From positions 1 through 6,245 of the forward strand of contig CANGCU010000075.1 in the NCBI GenBank assembly GCA_947452355.1: DNA of 6,245 bases. Reading direction: 5' to 3'. Of the stretch, positions 1-6,116 are shown one piece after another; within the stretch, counting starts at the first letter, position 1, and each line of letters begins with the position of its first letter. The DNA is from Microbacteriaceae bacterium. GTDB taxonomy: Bacteria > Actinomycetota > Actinomycetes > Actinomycetales > Microbacteriaceae. Below the pieces are notes generated by a model. It was not told where the DNA came from. It saw only the letters and a list, made by a program, of their open reading frames with translations, and did no database searches. The position numbers and the translations under genes were made by a program.

Positions 1-527
1 CCATGGCGCAATTGGGTGACCCCATCGCAGTTCGTGATCTCGCCGTGTGGGAACGGTTGTACGCGTCGGCAATTCGTGTGTCGGAACTGGTCGGAATTCG
101 ACTCGATGACATCGACTGGGCAGAGTCGACCGTCCGCGTGTTGGGAAAGGGCGCAAAAGAGCGGATAGTTCCCTTCGGCATTCCTGCGCGTGCCGCACTG
201 CTGGATTACCGGGATAACGGGCGTCCGGCTCTGCCCGTCGCGCCCGAGACGACGCATTTCTTTGTTGGTGCACGAGGAAAGCCGCTCACAACACGAACGA
301 TTTACGGTGTCGTGAGCGCGATCATCGGTGCCATGCCGGGTGCTGGGCCGAAAGGTCCGCACATCCTGCGCCATACCGCCGCAACCCACCTTTTGGACGG
401 CGGGGCGGATTTGCGAAGCGTTCAAGAAATCCTCGGGCACTCGAGTGTCGGAACAACGCAGATTTATACGCACGTGTCGAGTGAACGTCTGAAGAAGGCC
501 TACGCATCCGCTCATCCGAGAGCGTAG
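1..527 (+). CDS. xerC: Tyrosine recombinase XerC, C-terminal catalytic domain (5' partial)
   Basis: Site-specific tyrosine recombinase that, with a XerD-type partner, resolves chromosome dimers at dif before division. The reading frame is open from base 3 and no start needs to lie in the window. The Met at base 3 is probably internal, because the N-terminal core-binding domain (over 100 residues in a family of about 300) is missing. Numbering from that Met, the full catalytic set is visible: Arg25 in SAIRVSEL, Lys49 in GKGAKER, His120 and Arg123 in [10 protein letters not shown], His146 in GHSS, and the nucleophile Tyr155 in TQIYTHVS. The protein ends normally after the tyrosine, with a short basic Ala-rich tail. 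I call XerC rather than XerD or a phage integrase because of the location beside the M23 gene and rpsB, the usual actinobacterial xerC site, and the lack of mobile-element genes. The 3' end overlaps the convergent M23-like gene by 16 bases. Confidence 0.9.
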   Translation, partial: MAQLGDPIAVRDLAVWERLYASAIRVSELVGIRLDDIDWAESTVRVLGKGAKERIVPFGIPARAALLDYRDNGRPALPVAPETTHFFVGARGKPLTTRTIYGVVSAIIGAMPGAGPKGPHILRHTAATHLLDGGADLRSVQEILGHSSVGTTQIYTHVSSERLKKAYASAHPRA

Positions 528-528
528 G
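499..528. terminator. Possible bidirectional terminator in the xerC / M23 overlap
   Basis: A perfect 7-base inverted repeat, CCTACGC (499-505) and GCGTAGG (522-528), encloses a 16-base interior that can form a further 3-bp CTC/GAG stem (511-513 with 518-520). It covers the stop codons of both convergent genes, where a bidirectional terminator would have to sit since there is no spacer between them. There is no clear T-run on the plus side. On the minus side the sequence after the stem is mildly T-rich (CCTTCTTC). Function is inferred from position only, and the repeat could be chance. Confidence 0.3.
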
Positions 529-1021
529 AATTGAGCCAGGAGTCGTACACGACAATTTTGGGCTGAAGCGGTAGATACGGAGTCGGATCGACGTATTCAC
601 CGGCGACGCGAAGACCAAGGTGCAACGAATTGGTGCCCAGGTGACCGCCGCGAAGAAATCCGACGGTGTCACCGGTGTCGACGACATCACCCAATAACAC
701 CGCCGGCTCGATGGGCTCCAGTGTCACGTCGGTGTCATCGAGAGTCCGCAACACAATGACGCCGCGCCCCGCGACCGGACCGACAAATGTCACGCGACCG
801 GGAACGGGTGACCGCACTTCGGAACCGGGTGCCGCCTGAATGTCGATTCCACGATGGCCGGCGGCCCACGCCGTGGCCGGGCGTTCGAACCCGTGCACGA
901 TTTCCCCGACGAGCGGCCAGCCCCACCGGGATTCCGCGTTGACGCGAGCGGTCGACACGAGGGTGACGACCACCGCGAAGGCAACGATGAGCGGGGGAGG
1001 AAGTCGAAAGAGAGTGGTCAC
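512..1021 (-). CDS. Secreted M23/LytM-fold protein with altered active site
   Basis: Small exported protein of the M23 (LytM-type) peptidoglycan endopeptidase fold, 169 residues from the GTG start chosen here. That start begins a clear signal peptide: short basic region, hydrophobic stretch at about residues 8-23, and a plausible cleavage site after VNA at residue 29. Upstream in-frame codons encode no plausible protein and would run to the rpsB start. The M23 domain fills about residues 45-150. Zinc ligands fit His56 and Asp60 (GHRGID) and His134 (SLHLG). The two histidines that normally do catalysis are not seen: the usual HxH reads Ser132-Leu-His134, and the usual YAHL region reads LEPI (101-104). 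As I recall, actinobacterial homologues beside rpsB share this pattern, so it may be a family trait rather than decay. It may act as a regulatory or binding protein at the wall rather than a hydrolase. No good Shine-Dalgarno sequence precedes the GTG. Confidence 0.82.
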   Translation of the reverse strand: MTTLFRLPPPLIVAFAVVVTLVSTARVNAESRWGWPLVGEIVHGFERPATAWAAGHRGIDIQAAPGSEVRSPVPGRVTFVGPVAGRGVIVLRTLDDTDVTLEPIEPAVLLGDVVDTGDTVGFLRGGHLGTNSLHLGLRVAGEYVDPTPYLPLQPKIVVYDSWLNSYALG

Positions 1022-1088
1022 CTCACCACTATTTACGGTGCGGTGCGCGAGCGGTCCGTGGCGCCCAACGTCGGGGTAGAAATCCGGG

Positions 1089-1118
1089 TTCGCGCCCGTT
1101 GTGGACAGCCTGTACACT
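1089..1118 (+). promoter_or_regulatory. Candidate rpsB promoter
   Basis: In the 236-base divergent spacer the best -10 candidate facing rpsB is TACACT (1113-1118), which keeps the first T, second A and last T of the consensus. A weak -35 candidate, TTCGCG (1089-1094), lies 18 bases upstream. This would start the transcript near 1125 and give an rpsB leader of about 130 bases. The -35 match is poor, so the call rests mainly on the -10 and on the need for a promoter here. Confidence 0.35.
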
Positions 1119-1125
1119 GAAACAA

Positions 1126-1189
1126 CGTTCATTTCGGTGAACGAATTCGCGTGTCCAGCAGTTACACGAATCCATTGGTCCCCTCGGGG
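1126..1189 (+). other. rpsB leader with three inverted repeats
   Basis: Three potential hairpins follow the candidate promoter. The first pairs CGTTCA (1126-1131) with TGAACG (1138-1143) around a 6-base loop. The second pairs ATTCG plus TGT (1145-1149, 1152-1154) with ACA plus CGAAT (1164-1171), leaving a 2-base bulge. The third is TCCC (1178-1181) with GGGA (1186-1189) around a 4-base loop. In E. coli the rpsB leader mediates feedback by S2; whether this leader does the same is inference. The remainder of the spacer (1022-1088 and 1190-1243) shows nothing I recognise. Confidence 0.35.
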
Positions 1190-1243
1190 AGGAATCGGTA
1201 CGGACACCAGGGCCAGACATTCGTCTGCGCGACAACCACAACA

Positions 1244-1250
1244 AAAGGAG
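1244..1250 (+). promoter_or_regulatory. Strong ribosome binding site of rpsB
   Basis: AAAGGAG lies 7 bases before the ATG at 1258. It fixes that start and contrasts with the weak site in front of tsf. Confidence 0.8.
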
Positions 1251-1257
1251 AACGGCA

Positions 1258-2145
1258 ATGGCCGTCGTTACAATCCGCCAGCTGCTCGACAGCGGCGTTC
1301 ACTTCGGACACCAGACACAGCGCTGGAACCCGAAGGTCAAGCGCTTCATCCTCACCGAGCGCTCGGGCATCCACATCATCGACCTGCAGCAGTCGCTTGC
1401 GCACATCGACTCGGCCTACGAGTTCGTCCGCGAGACCGTTGCCCGCGGCGGCACGATTCTGTTCGTCGGCACGAAGAAGCAGGCTCAGGAATCGATCGCG
1501 TCCGAAGCCGGTCGCGTCGGTCAGCCCTACGTCAACCAGCGTTGGCTCGGTGGGCTCCTCACCAACTTCCAGACCGTCCTCGGGCGCCTCGAGCGCATGA
1601 AGGAACTGGAACAGGTCGACTTCGACGACACCACCAAGGGTTTCACCAAGAAGGAACTCCTCATGAAGCGACGCGAGCTCGAAAAGCTCCACAAGTCGCT
1701 CGGTGGAATCCGTAACCTCACCAAGACCCCCAGCGCGATCTGGGTCGTCGACGCCAAGCGCGAGCACCTCGCGATGAGCGAAGCGGCCAAGCTCGGAATC
1801 CCCGTCGTCGGAATTCTCGACACCAACGCGGACCCGGACGAGATCCAGTTCCCGATTCCCGGTAACGACGACGCGATTCGCTCCGTTGGACTGCTTACCC
1901 GCGTCATCGCGGACGCCGTTGCCGAGGGTCTCGTTATTCGCCACGACAAGCCCGCCGCGGCCGGAAACGTTTCCGCTGTCGAGCCCCTCGCCGACTGGGA
2001 GCGCGAGCTTCTCGGTGAGGTCGCCGATGTTGCCGCCGAAGCCCCTGCCGCCGAAGCCCCTGCCGTCGAGGCACCTGCCGCCGACGACGCTCCCGTTGCT
2101 GACGCAGAGGTTGCCGCCGAGGCACCTGCCGCTGACGCTGAATAA
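1258..2145 (+). CDS. rpsB: 30S ribosomal protein S2
   Basis: S2 binds late to the 30S head-body junction and is needed for S1 binding where S1 is present. The 295-residue product starts with the family-typical [19 protein letters not shown]. Further S2 landmarks are LFVGTKKQA (69-77), [14 protein letters not shown] (91-104), and [16 protein letters not shown] (181-196) with the following [10 protein letters not shown] (200-209). The conserved body ends near residue 255. Beyond it is a tail of about 40 residues made almost only of Ala, Glu, Asp, Pro and Val, built on repeated AEAPA units and likely disordered. This makes the protein longer than the 241-residue E. coli S2, as is common in actinobacteria. 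The start is supported by a strong Shine-Dalgarno site. tsf follows 34 bases downstream without a terminator, so the two are very probably cotranscribed. Confidence 0.98.
   Translation: MAVVTIRQLLDSGVHFGHQTQRWNPKVKRFILTERSGIHIIDLQQSLAHIDSAYEFVRETVARGGTILFVGTKKQAQESIASEAGRVGQPYVNQRWLGGLLTNFQTVLGRLERMKELEQVDFDDTTKGFTKKELLMKRRELEKLHKSLGGIRNLTKTPSAIWVVDAKREHLAMSEAAKLGIPVVGILDTNADPDEIQFPIPGNDDAIRSVGLLTRVIADAVAEGLVIRHDKPAAAGNVSAVEPLADWERELLGEVADVAAEAPAAEAPAVEAPAADDAPVADAEVAAEAPAADAE
2035..2130 (+). repeat. 15-base tandem repeats encoding the S2 AEAPA tail
   Basis: Two identical 15-base units, GCCGAAGCCCCTGCC, stand at 2035-2049 and 2050-2064. A diverged third unit follows at 2065-2079, and another, GCCGAGGCACCTGCC, at 2116-2130 after a 36-base spacer rich in Ala, Asp and Val codons. 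All are in frame and keep the reading of rpsB. Such a tract can expand or shrink by slippage or recombination without a frameshift. Confidence 0.8.
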
Positions 2146-2179
2146 TTCCTTAACGTACATTCACACAGAAAGCACACTC

Positions 2180-3007
2180 ATGGCTGATTTTTCGTTGGAA
2201 GACGTCAAGACCCTTCGCGAGCGTCTCGGGACCGGAATGGTCGACACCAAGAACGCACTCGTCGAAGCCGGTGGCGACATGGACAAAGCGGTCGAGATTC
2301 TTCGACTCAAAGGAGCAAAGGGTAACGCGAAGCGTGCCGACCGCTCCACGAGTGAAGGCCTCGTTGCTGCCAAAGAGACCGCTGACGCGGTGTACCTGAT
2401 CGAACTCGCCTGCGAGACGGACTTCGTTGCCAAGAACGAGAAGTTCATCGCGCTGGCCGATGTCGTCATCGACGCGATTGCCGCAGCCGGTGCCGACTCT
2501 GTCGATGCCGCGCTTGCTGCGACCGTCGGCGGACAGACCGTCGCCGACCGCATCGCGGATGATGCTGCGATCATTGGCGAAAAGGTTGAACTTCGCCGAG
2601 TCGCCAAGATTGCGGGAACCCAGTTCTCGGTGTACCTCCACCGCACCAGCAAGGACTTGCCTCCGCAGGTCGGTGTTGTTGTGTCGTACGAGGGCAAGGA
2701 CGAAGAGACCGCACGCGCGATTGCGCAGCACATCTCGTTCGCTGACCCGCAGTACCTGACCAAGGACGAGGTCCCAGCGGCAGCAGTCGAGGCCGAGCGC
2801 CGTATCGTCGAAGAAATCTCGCGTGGCGAGGGCAAGCCTGAAGCTGCCCTTCCCAAGATTGTTGAGGGTCGCCTTGGCGCCTTCTTCAAGCAGGTCGCGC
2901 TTCTCGAACAGGACTATGCGCGTGACAACAAGCTCACGATCACGCAGGTCCTCGCACAGGCTGGACTGACGGTCTCGGGCTTCGCTCGTTTCAAAGTCGG
3001 CGCCTAA
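2180..3007 (+). CDS. tsf: Elongation factor Ts
   Basis: EF-Ts is the nucleotide exchange factor that releases GDP from EF-Tu in the cytoplasm. The ATG at 2180 starts MADFSLEDVK, matching the N-terminal UBA-like domain (about 1-55), with LRERLGTGMVDTKNALVEAG at 12-31. The EF-Tu-contacting motif TDFVAKNE is at 80-87. The core domain carries HISFADPQYLTKDEVP (184-199), and the C-terminal part reads FFKQVALLEQDYARDN (235-250). The length of 275 residues is normal for the family. The frame is open well upstream into rpsB, but only this start gives a family-like N-terminus. The ribosome binding site is weak (AGAAAG, about 7 bases before the ATG), so translation may rely partly on coupling to rpsB. 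A strong hairpin follows the stop codon. Confidence 0.97.
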   Translation: MADFSLEDVKTLRERLGTGMVDTKNALVEAGGDMDKAVEILRLKGAKGNAKRADRSTSEGLVAAKETADAVYLIELACETDFVAKNEKFIALADVVIDAIAAAGADSVDAALAATVGGQTVADRIADDAAIIGEKVELRRVAKIAGTQFSVYLHRTSKDLPPQVGVVVSYEGKDEETARAIAQHISFADPQYLTKDEVPAAAVEAERRIVEEISRGEGKPEAALPKIVEGRLGAFFKQVALLEQDYARDNKLTITQVLAQAGLTVSGFARFKVGA

Positions 3008-3017
3008 ACACTGTCAT

Positions 3018-3058
3018 CGAAGGGCGGTTCGCTACACGCGAGCCGCCCTTCGCCATTT
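3018..3058 (+). terminator. Rho-independent-type terminator after tsf
   Basis: A 15-bp stem pairs 3018-3032 with 3038-3052, with one G-U pair and a 5-base TACAC loop. It begins 10 bases after the tsf stop codon. The core GAAGGGCGG pairs with CCGCCCTTC. Only a short T-run (ATTT, 3055-3058) follows, which is usual for actinobacterial terminators. It separates the rpsB-tsf unit from pyrH, though read-through or attenuation cannot be excluded. Confidence 0.85.
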
Positions 3059-3074
3059 CCCTCTCGTCACTCGG

Positions 3075-3080
3075 TACTCT
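3075..3080 (+). promoter_or_regulatory. Candidate pyrH promoter -10 element
   Basis: TACTCT, just after the terminator and 20 bases before the pyrH ATG, fits the TANNNT pattern of actinobacterial -10 boxes. I find no convincing -35. The transcript would start near 3087 with a very short leader that still contains GAGAGG (3091-3096) as ribosome binding site, 4 bases before the ATG. The nearby GGAGG (3081-3085) is too far upstream to serve that start well. Confidence 0.35.
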
Positions 3081-3100
3081 GGAGGTGAAAGAGAGGTTCC

Positions 3101-3805
3101 ATGTCGACGCGCCGAGTCCTTCTGAAACTGTCCGGTGAAGCGTTTGGCGGTGGAACACTTGGGGTCAACCCCGACATCGTCAGCGGCATCGCCCGCGAGA
3201 TCGCCGAGGCCGCCAAGACGGTCGAGGTCGCGATCGTCGTCGGTGGTGGAAACTTCTTTCGCGGTGCGGAACTGAGCCAACGCGGAATGGATCGTTCGCG
3301 CGCCGACTACATGGGCATGTTGGGAACTGTCATGAACGCCCTCGCCCTTCAGGATTTCCTCGAGCAGGCGGGCCAACCTGTCCGAGTCCAGTCAGCGATT
3401 GAAATGACCCAGGTCGCGGAACCGTACATTCCGTTGCGCGCGATTCGCCACCTCGAGAAGGGTCGTGTCGTCATTTTCGGTGCCGGTGCCGGGCTTCCGT
3501 ATTTCTCGACCGACACTGTTGCCGCGCAACGGGCACTCGAGATCAAGGCGACGGAAGTTCTCGTCGCCAAGAACGGTGTTGACGGTGTCTACGACGATGA
3601 TCCTCGTACGAACAAGAACGCGAAAAAGATCGACTCCATCACCTACTCCGCGGCCCTTGAGCAAGGGCTCAAGGTCATCGATTCGACGGCGTTCGCTCTG
3701 TGTCGTGACAACGACCTTCCCATGCGCGTTTTCGGAATCGAGCCCGGCGGCAACATCGCCAAAGCAATTCGCGGCGAAGCAATCGGAACGGTCGTTAGCA
3801 ATTAG
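3101..3805 (+). CDS. pyrH: UMP kinase (uridylate kinase)
   Basis: Hexameric amino acid kinase-family enzyme that phosphorylates UMP to UDP with ATP, in pyrimidine nucleotide synthesis. The 234-residue protein is of normal length. Visible motifs in order are KLSGE (9-13, phosphate-binding lysine), [10 protein letters not shown] (46-55), [17 protein letters not shown] (69-85, UMP and allosteric region), [20 protein letters not shown] (126-145), [12 protein letters not shown] (157-168), and [15 protein letters not shown] (194-208). The reading of the 126-145 loop is typical of actinobacteria. pyrH next to frr and tsf is a widely conserved arrangement. Here a transporter gene follows directly and sits between pyrH and frr. 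The strong hairpin upstream and a candidate -10 at 3075 suggest its own transcription start. Confidence 0.97.
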   Translation: MSTRRVLLKLSGEAFGGGTLGVNPDIVSGIAREIAEAAKTVEVAIVVGGGNFFRGAELSQRGMDRSRADYMGMLGTVMNALALQDFLEQAGQPVRVQSAIEMTQVAEPYIPLRAIRHLEKGRVVIFGAGAGLPYFSTDTVAAQRALEIKATEVLVAKNGVDGVYDDDPRTNKNAKKIDSITYSAALEQGLKVIDSTAFALCRDNDLPMRVFGIEPGGNIAKAIRGEAIGTVVSN

Positions 3806-4655
3806 CCCACTCGTTCTCCTGCTCGTCGCGGGAGGTGCCGTTGCCCACGCAAGTTGGAATCTCTTACTGAAGCGCGTCGGCTCGTCAACGCCAACGGTCT
3901 TGTGGTGGATCAATCTGGTCGGTGCAGTTCTGATTGCACCGTTGGGTATCGCAACCCTCGTCGCCGCCCACGTCGAGTGGCACTGGTTGCTGCTCGCGGG
4001 GGTCTGCGGTGTCTTCGAGGTCATTTACTTCCTCCTTTTGCAGCGCGGCTATCGCGATGGGGACGTCTCGCTCGTGTATCCGCTCGCGCGTGGCACCGGC
4101 CCGACGTTGTCGGTCGTCGGGGCGATGGTCCTGCTGGGGGAGCGACCTTCGGTCGTCTCGCTCGTCGGTGTCGCCGTCATCATCGCGGGAATCGGAGTCA
4201 TTTCGACCGCGGGCTCGCGAACCGCGACACGCGCCCCGCTCAGTTCAATCCTGTACGGGCTCGGTGTCGGCGTGATGATCGCGTGTTTCACGGTGTGGGA
4301 CGGATGGGCGGTCGGCACGCTCGGACTGCCACCAATCGGGTACTTCTGGATGGCAATCGCGGTTCAGGCAATCCTGTTTACGCCATTCGCGGTGCGCGGC
4401 CGTAACGCGGTGTCGACGTTTCGCACCCACCCCTGGGTCATCACCGCCATCGGACTGCTCGGACCCGCGTCCTACATGCTCGCGCTCACGGCCGTGCAAC
4501 TCAGTTCTGTGGCAACAGTGGCCGCCGCGCGCGAATCGAGCGTCGTACTCGTCGCCCTCGGAGGAGCGTTCTTTTTCGGCGAGAAACATGTCGTCCAACG
4601 ACTCATCGGTGCGGTCGTTGTCTTCACCGGTGTCGCTCTCCTCGCGCTCGGCTGA
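3801..4655 (+). CDS. DMT superfamily transporter, EamA family
   Basis: Inner-membrane permease of the drug/metabolite transporter superfamily, substrate unknown. Two EamA repeats of about five membrane segments each can be followed. The first ends with [20 protein letters not shown] (92-111) and LLGERP. The second ends with [20 protein letters not shown] (242-261) and a last helix at about 268-283. From base 3801 the protein has 284 residues, normal for the family, and begins at the first helix ([12 protein letters not shown]). The start is uncertain: no ATG, GTG or TTG occurs near this point. Base 3801 is ATT, overlapping the pyrH TAG stop by one base. Other options are CTG at 3819, and GTG at 3705 or TTG at 3657 deep inside pyrH, which would add residues of no family character. 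The gene lies between pyrH and frr, unlike the usual order, and is probably cotranscribed with pyrH. frr starts 32 bases after its stop. Confidence 0.85.
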   Translation: MSPLVLLLVAGGAVAHASWNLLLKRVGSSTPTVLWWINLVGAVLIAPLGIATLVAAHVEWHWLLLAGVCGVFEVIYFLLLQRGYRDGDVSLVYPLARGTGPTLSVVGAMVLLGERPSVVSLVGVAVIIAGIGVISTAGSRTATRAPLSSILYGLGVGVMIACFTVWDGWAVGTLGLPPIGYFWMAIAVQAILFTPFAVRGRNAVSTFRTHPWVITAIGLLGPASYMLALTAVQLSSVATVAAARESSVVLVALGGAFFFGEKHVVQRLIGAVVVFTGVALLALG

Positions 4656-4659
4656 CGGT

Positions 4660-4665
4660 TAGACT
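4660..4665 (+). promoter_or_regulatory. Candidate frr promoter -10 element
   Basis: TAGACT fits the TANNNT pattern and lies 22 bases before the frr GTG, so a transcript starting near 4672 would keep the frr ribosome binding site. I see no good -35. If real, it would let frr and cdsA be expressed independently of the upstream transporter. Confidence 0.3.
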
Positions 4666-4676
4666 TGCGACAACAC

Positions 4677-4682
4677 AGGAGG
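4677..4682 (+). promoter_or_regulatory. Ribosome binding site of frr, fixing a GTG start
   Basis: AGGAGG, a full consensus, lies 5 bases before the GTG at 4688 and decides this non-ATG start. Confidence 0.85.
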
Positions 4683-4687
4683 ACACC

Positions 4688-5242
4688 GTGATCGCCGAAA
4701 CTATCGCCGAAGTAGCCGACAAAATGTCGAAGGCCGTCGACGTCATCAAGGACGATTTTCAGACGGTTCGAACCGGTCGGGCGAACCCCGCGTTGTTCCA
4801 GAAGATCATGGTCGACTACTACGGAACGCCAACTCCGCTTGCGCAACTGGCGAGCCTGCAGAACCCGGAAGCGCGAACGCTCGTCATCACGCCCTATGAC
4901 AAGGGTGCGTTGAAGGAAATCGAACGAGCCATTGTGAACTTCCCCAACCTTGGTGCGACGCCGACCAATGATGGCACCCTGATTCGAGTGACGATGCCGG
5001 AAATGACGGAAGAACGCCGCAAGGAGTACGTCAAGATTGTCAAGGCAAAGGCCGAAGACGGTCGCGTGTCGATTAGAAACATTCGTCGCAAGGGAATCAC
5101 GGACATCGAAGCGCTCAAGGCCGAGGTCGGCGAGGACGACGTGTCCCGTGGCGAGAAGGAAATCGAAGCGTTGACCAAACAGAACATCGATGCAATCGAC
5201 GATGCGCTGAAGAAGAAGGAAGCCGAACTTCTCGAGGTCTGA
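4688..5242 (+). CDS. frr: Ribosome recycling factor
   Basis: RRF splits post-termination ribosomes together with EF-G. The 184-residue product matches the usual 185. Landmarks are VRTGRANP (27-34) at the domain I-II hinge, [16 protein letters not shown] (42-57) and LVITPYDK (65-72) in domain II, and [20 protein letters not shown] (107-126) followed by VSIRNIRR (127-134) with the conserved arginines of the long helical domain. The charged C-terminal helix ends [10 protein letters not shown]. The GTG start is backed by a consensus Shine-Dalgarno site. The TGA stop shares one base with the ATG of cdsA (TGATG), which indicates translational coupling. In most actinobacteria frr follows pyrH directly; here a transporter intervenes. 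Confidence 0.97.
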   Translation: MIAETIAEVADKMSKAVDVIKDDFQTVRTGRANPALFQKIMVDYYGTPTPLAQLASLQNPEARTLVITPYDKGALKEIERAIVNFPNLGATPTNDGTLIRVTMPEMTEERRKEYVKIVKAKAEDGRVSIRNIRRKGITDIEALKAEVGEDDVSRGEKEIEALTKQNIDAIDDALKKKEAELLEV

Positions 5243-6102
5243 TGGCCGATTTTGAAGACGCGATTCGTGACGCGGGTGCCGTCATTGAAGCCCGAACGGG
5301 ACGTAACCTCGTCGCCGCGCTGGCCATTGGCTGCGGACTCGGTGCGATCTTCGTTTGTAGTCTGATTTTTGACAAACAATTTTTCATCCCCTTCTTGGCC
5401 GTGTTTGTCGGCTTCGGTTCGTGGGAACTCGCAACGATCTCCCGCACACACTCGCGTCACGTTCCGCGCCTTCCGATTCTGATTGCGGCCGTCGCCATGA
5501 CTCCGGCGACCTTCTACTTCGGAGCGCTGGGGCAATTGGTCACATTGGCCGGCGGAATCGGCGTCACAATCGTGTGGCACGCAATTCAGCGCTCGTTCTC
5601 GAAGGAACAGGTCACGGATCGAGACATGTTGATGTCGGCGTTCTCGCTTGCGTATGTTCCTTTTTTGGCGTCGTTCGCCGTGCTCATGGCGGCGCGAGAC
5701 GGCGGCGAATGGTGGACGCTCGGAACGATGATCATCATCGCCAGCATCGACACCGGCGCCTATGCAACAGGTCTACTGTTCGGAAAACATCCGATGGCTC
5801 CGAAAATCAGCCCCAAGAAAACGTGGGAGGGTTTCGCGGGTTCGGTGGTTTTCGCTCTGGCCGCGGGTTTCATCATCGCGACCGCGATGATTCACATCCC
5901 GTGGTGGGCGGGGCTCCTCTTCGGCCTCGTTTTGGTGGGAACGGCGACGAGCGGCGATCTCATCGAATCGCTCATCAAGCGCGAACTCGGTACGAAGGAC
6001 GCTTCGCATCTCTTGCCCGGACACGGCGGATTCCTCGATCGACTCGATTCGGTTCTGCCCTCGATGTTCGCCGCGTCGGTTTTCGCCATCTTCTTTTCCT
6101 AG
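5242..6102 (+). CDS. cdsA: Phosphatidate cytidylyltransferase (CDP-diacylglycerol synthase)
   Basis: Integral membrane enzyme that makes CDP-diacylglycerol from phosphatidate and CTP, the branch point for phosphatidylglycerol, cardiolipin and phosphatidylinositol. The 286-residue protein has a short polar N-terminus (1-21) and about eight hydrophobic segments, starting near residue 23. Conserved motifs are SIDTGAYATG (168-177), ISPKKTWEGFAGS (189-201), and the family signature spanning 243-269 with SLIKR, KD (252-253), HGG (261-263) and DRLD (266-269), which holds the metal- and substrate-binding residues. The final hydrophobic segment runs to the C-terminus. The start overlaps the frr stop by one base, with GAGG (5234-5237) as ribosome binding site inside frr. 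Length and motifs are complete. Confidence 0.97.
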   Translation: MADFEDAIRDAGAVIEARTGRNLVAALAIGCGLGAIFVCSLIFDKQFFIPFLAVFVGFGSWELATISRTHSRHVPRLPILIAAVAMTPATFYFGALGQLVTLAGGIGVTIVWHAIQRSFSKEQVTDRDMLMSAFSLAYVPFLASFAVLMAARDGGEWWTLGTMIIIASIDTGAYATGLLFGKHPMAPKISPKKTWEGFAGSVVFALAAGFIIATAMIHIPWWAGLLFGLVLVGTATSGDLIESLIKRELGTKDASHLLPGHGGFLDRLDSVLPSMFAASVFAIFFS

Positions 6103-6116
6103 GGCAGAATAGGGGA

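Noticed and set aside
1..527. The tyrosine recombinase as a phage or genomic-island integrase
   Set aside because: Context is purely housekeeping, no attachment repeats or tRNA are seen, and the position matches the conserved xerC locus of actinobacteria.
1022..1258. Extension of the M23-like gene upstream to the rpsB start
   Set aside because: It would put about 79 residues without any pattern before an intact signal peptide and would cover the whole divergent promoter region.
1162..2160. Long open frame of 332 codons antisense to rpsB
   Set aside because: It mirrors rpsB codons exactly across the gene, has a low-complexity Gly/Val/Asp composition, no family motif and no ribosome binding site. 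Long antisense frames are expected opposite a codon-biased GC-rich gene.
2161..2889. Open frame of 242 codons antisense to tsf
   Set aside because: Ser/Ala/Arg-rich shadow of the tsf codon pattern with no recognisable domain; tsf on the plus strand is unambiguous.
3465..3800. Upstream extension of the EamA frame to ATG 3465, inside pyrH
   Set aside because: The added 112 residues are Ser/Arg/Thr-rich with no membrane or family character and lie entirely in another frame of pyrH; the EamA homology begins only at about 3801.
3392..4024. Open frame of 210 codons antisense to pyrH and the transporter
   Set aside because: It spans two plus-strand genes, shows no domain or ribosome binding site, and is best explained as a shadow frame.
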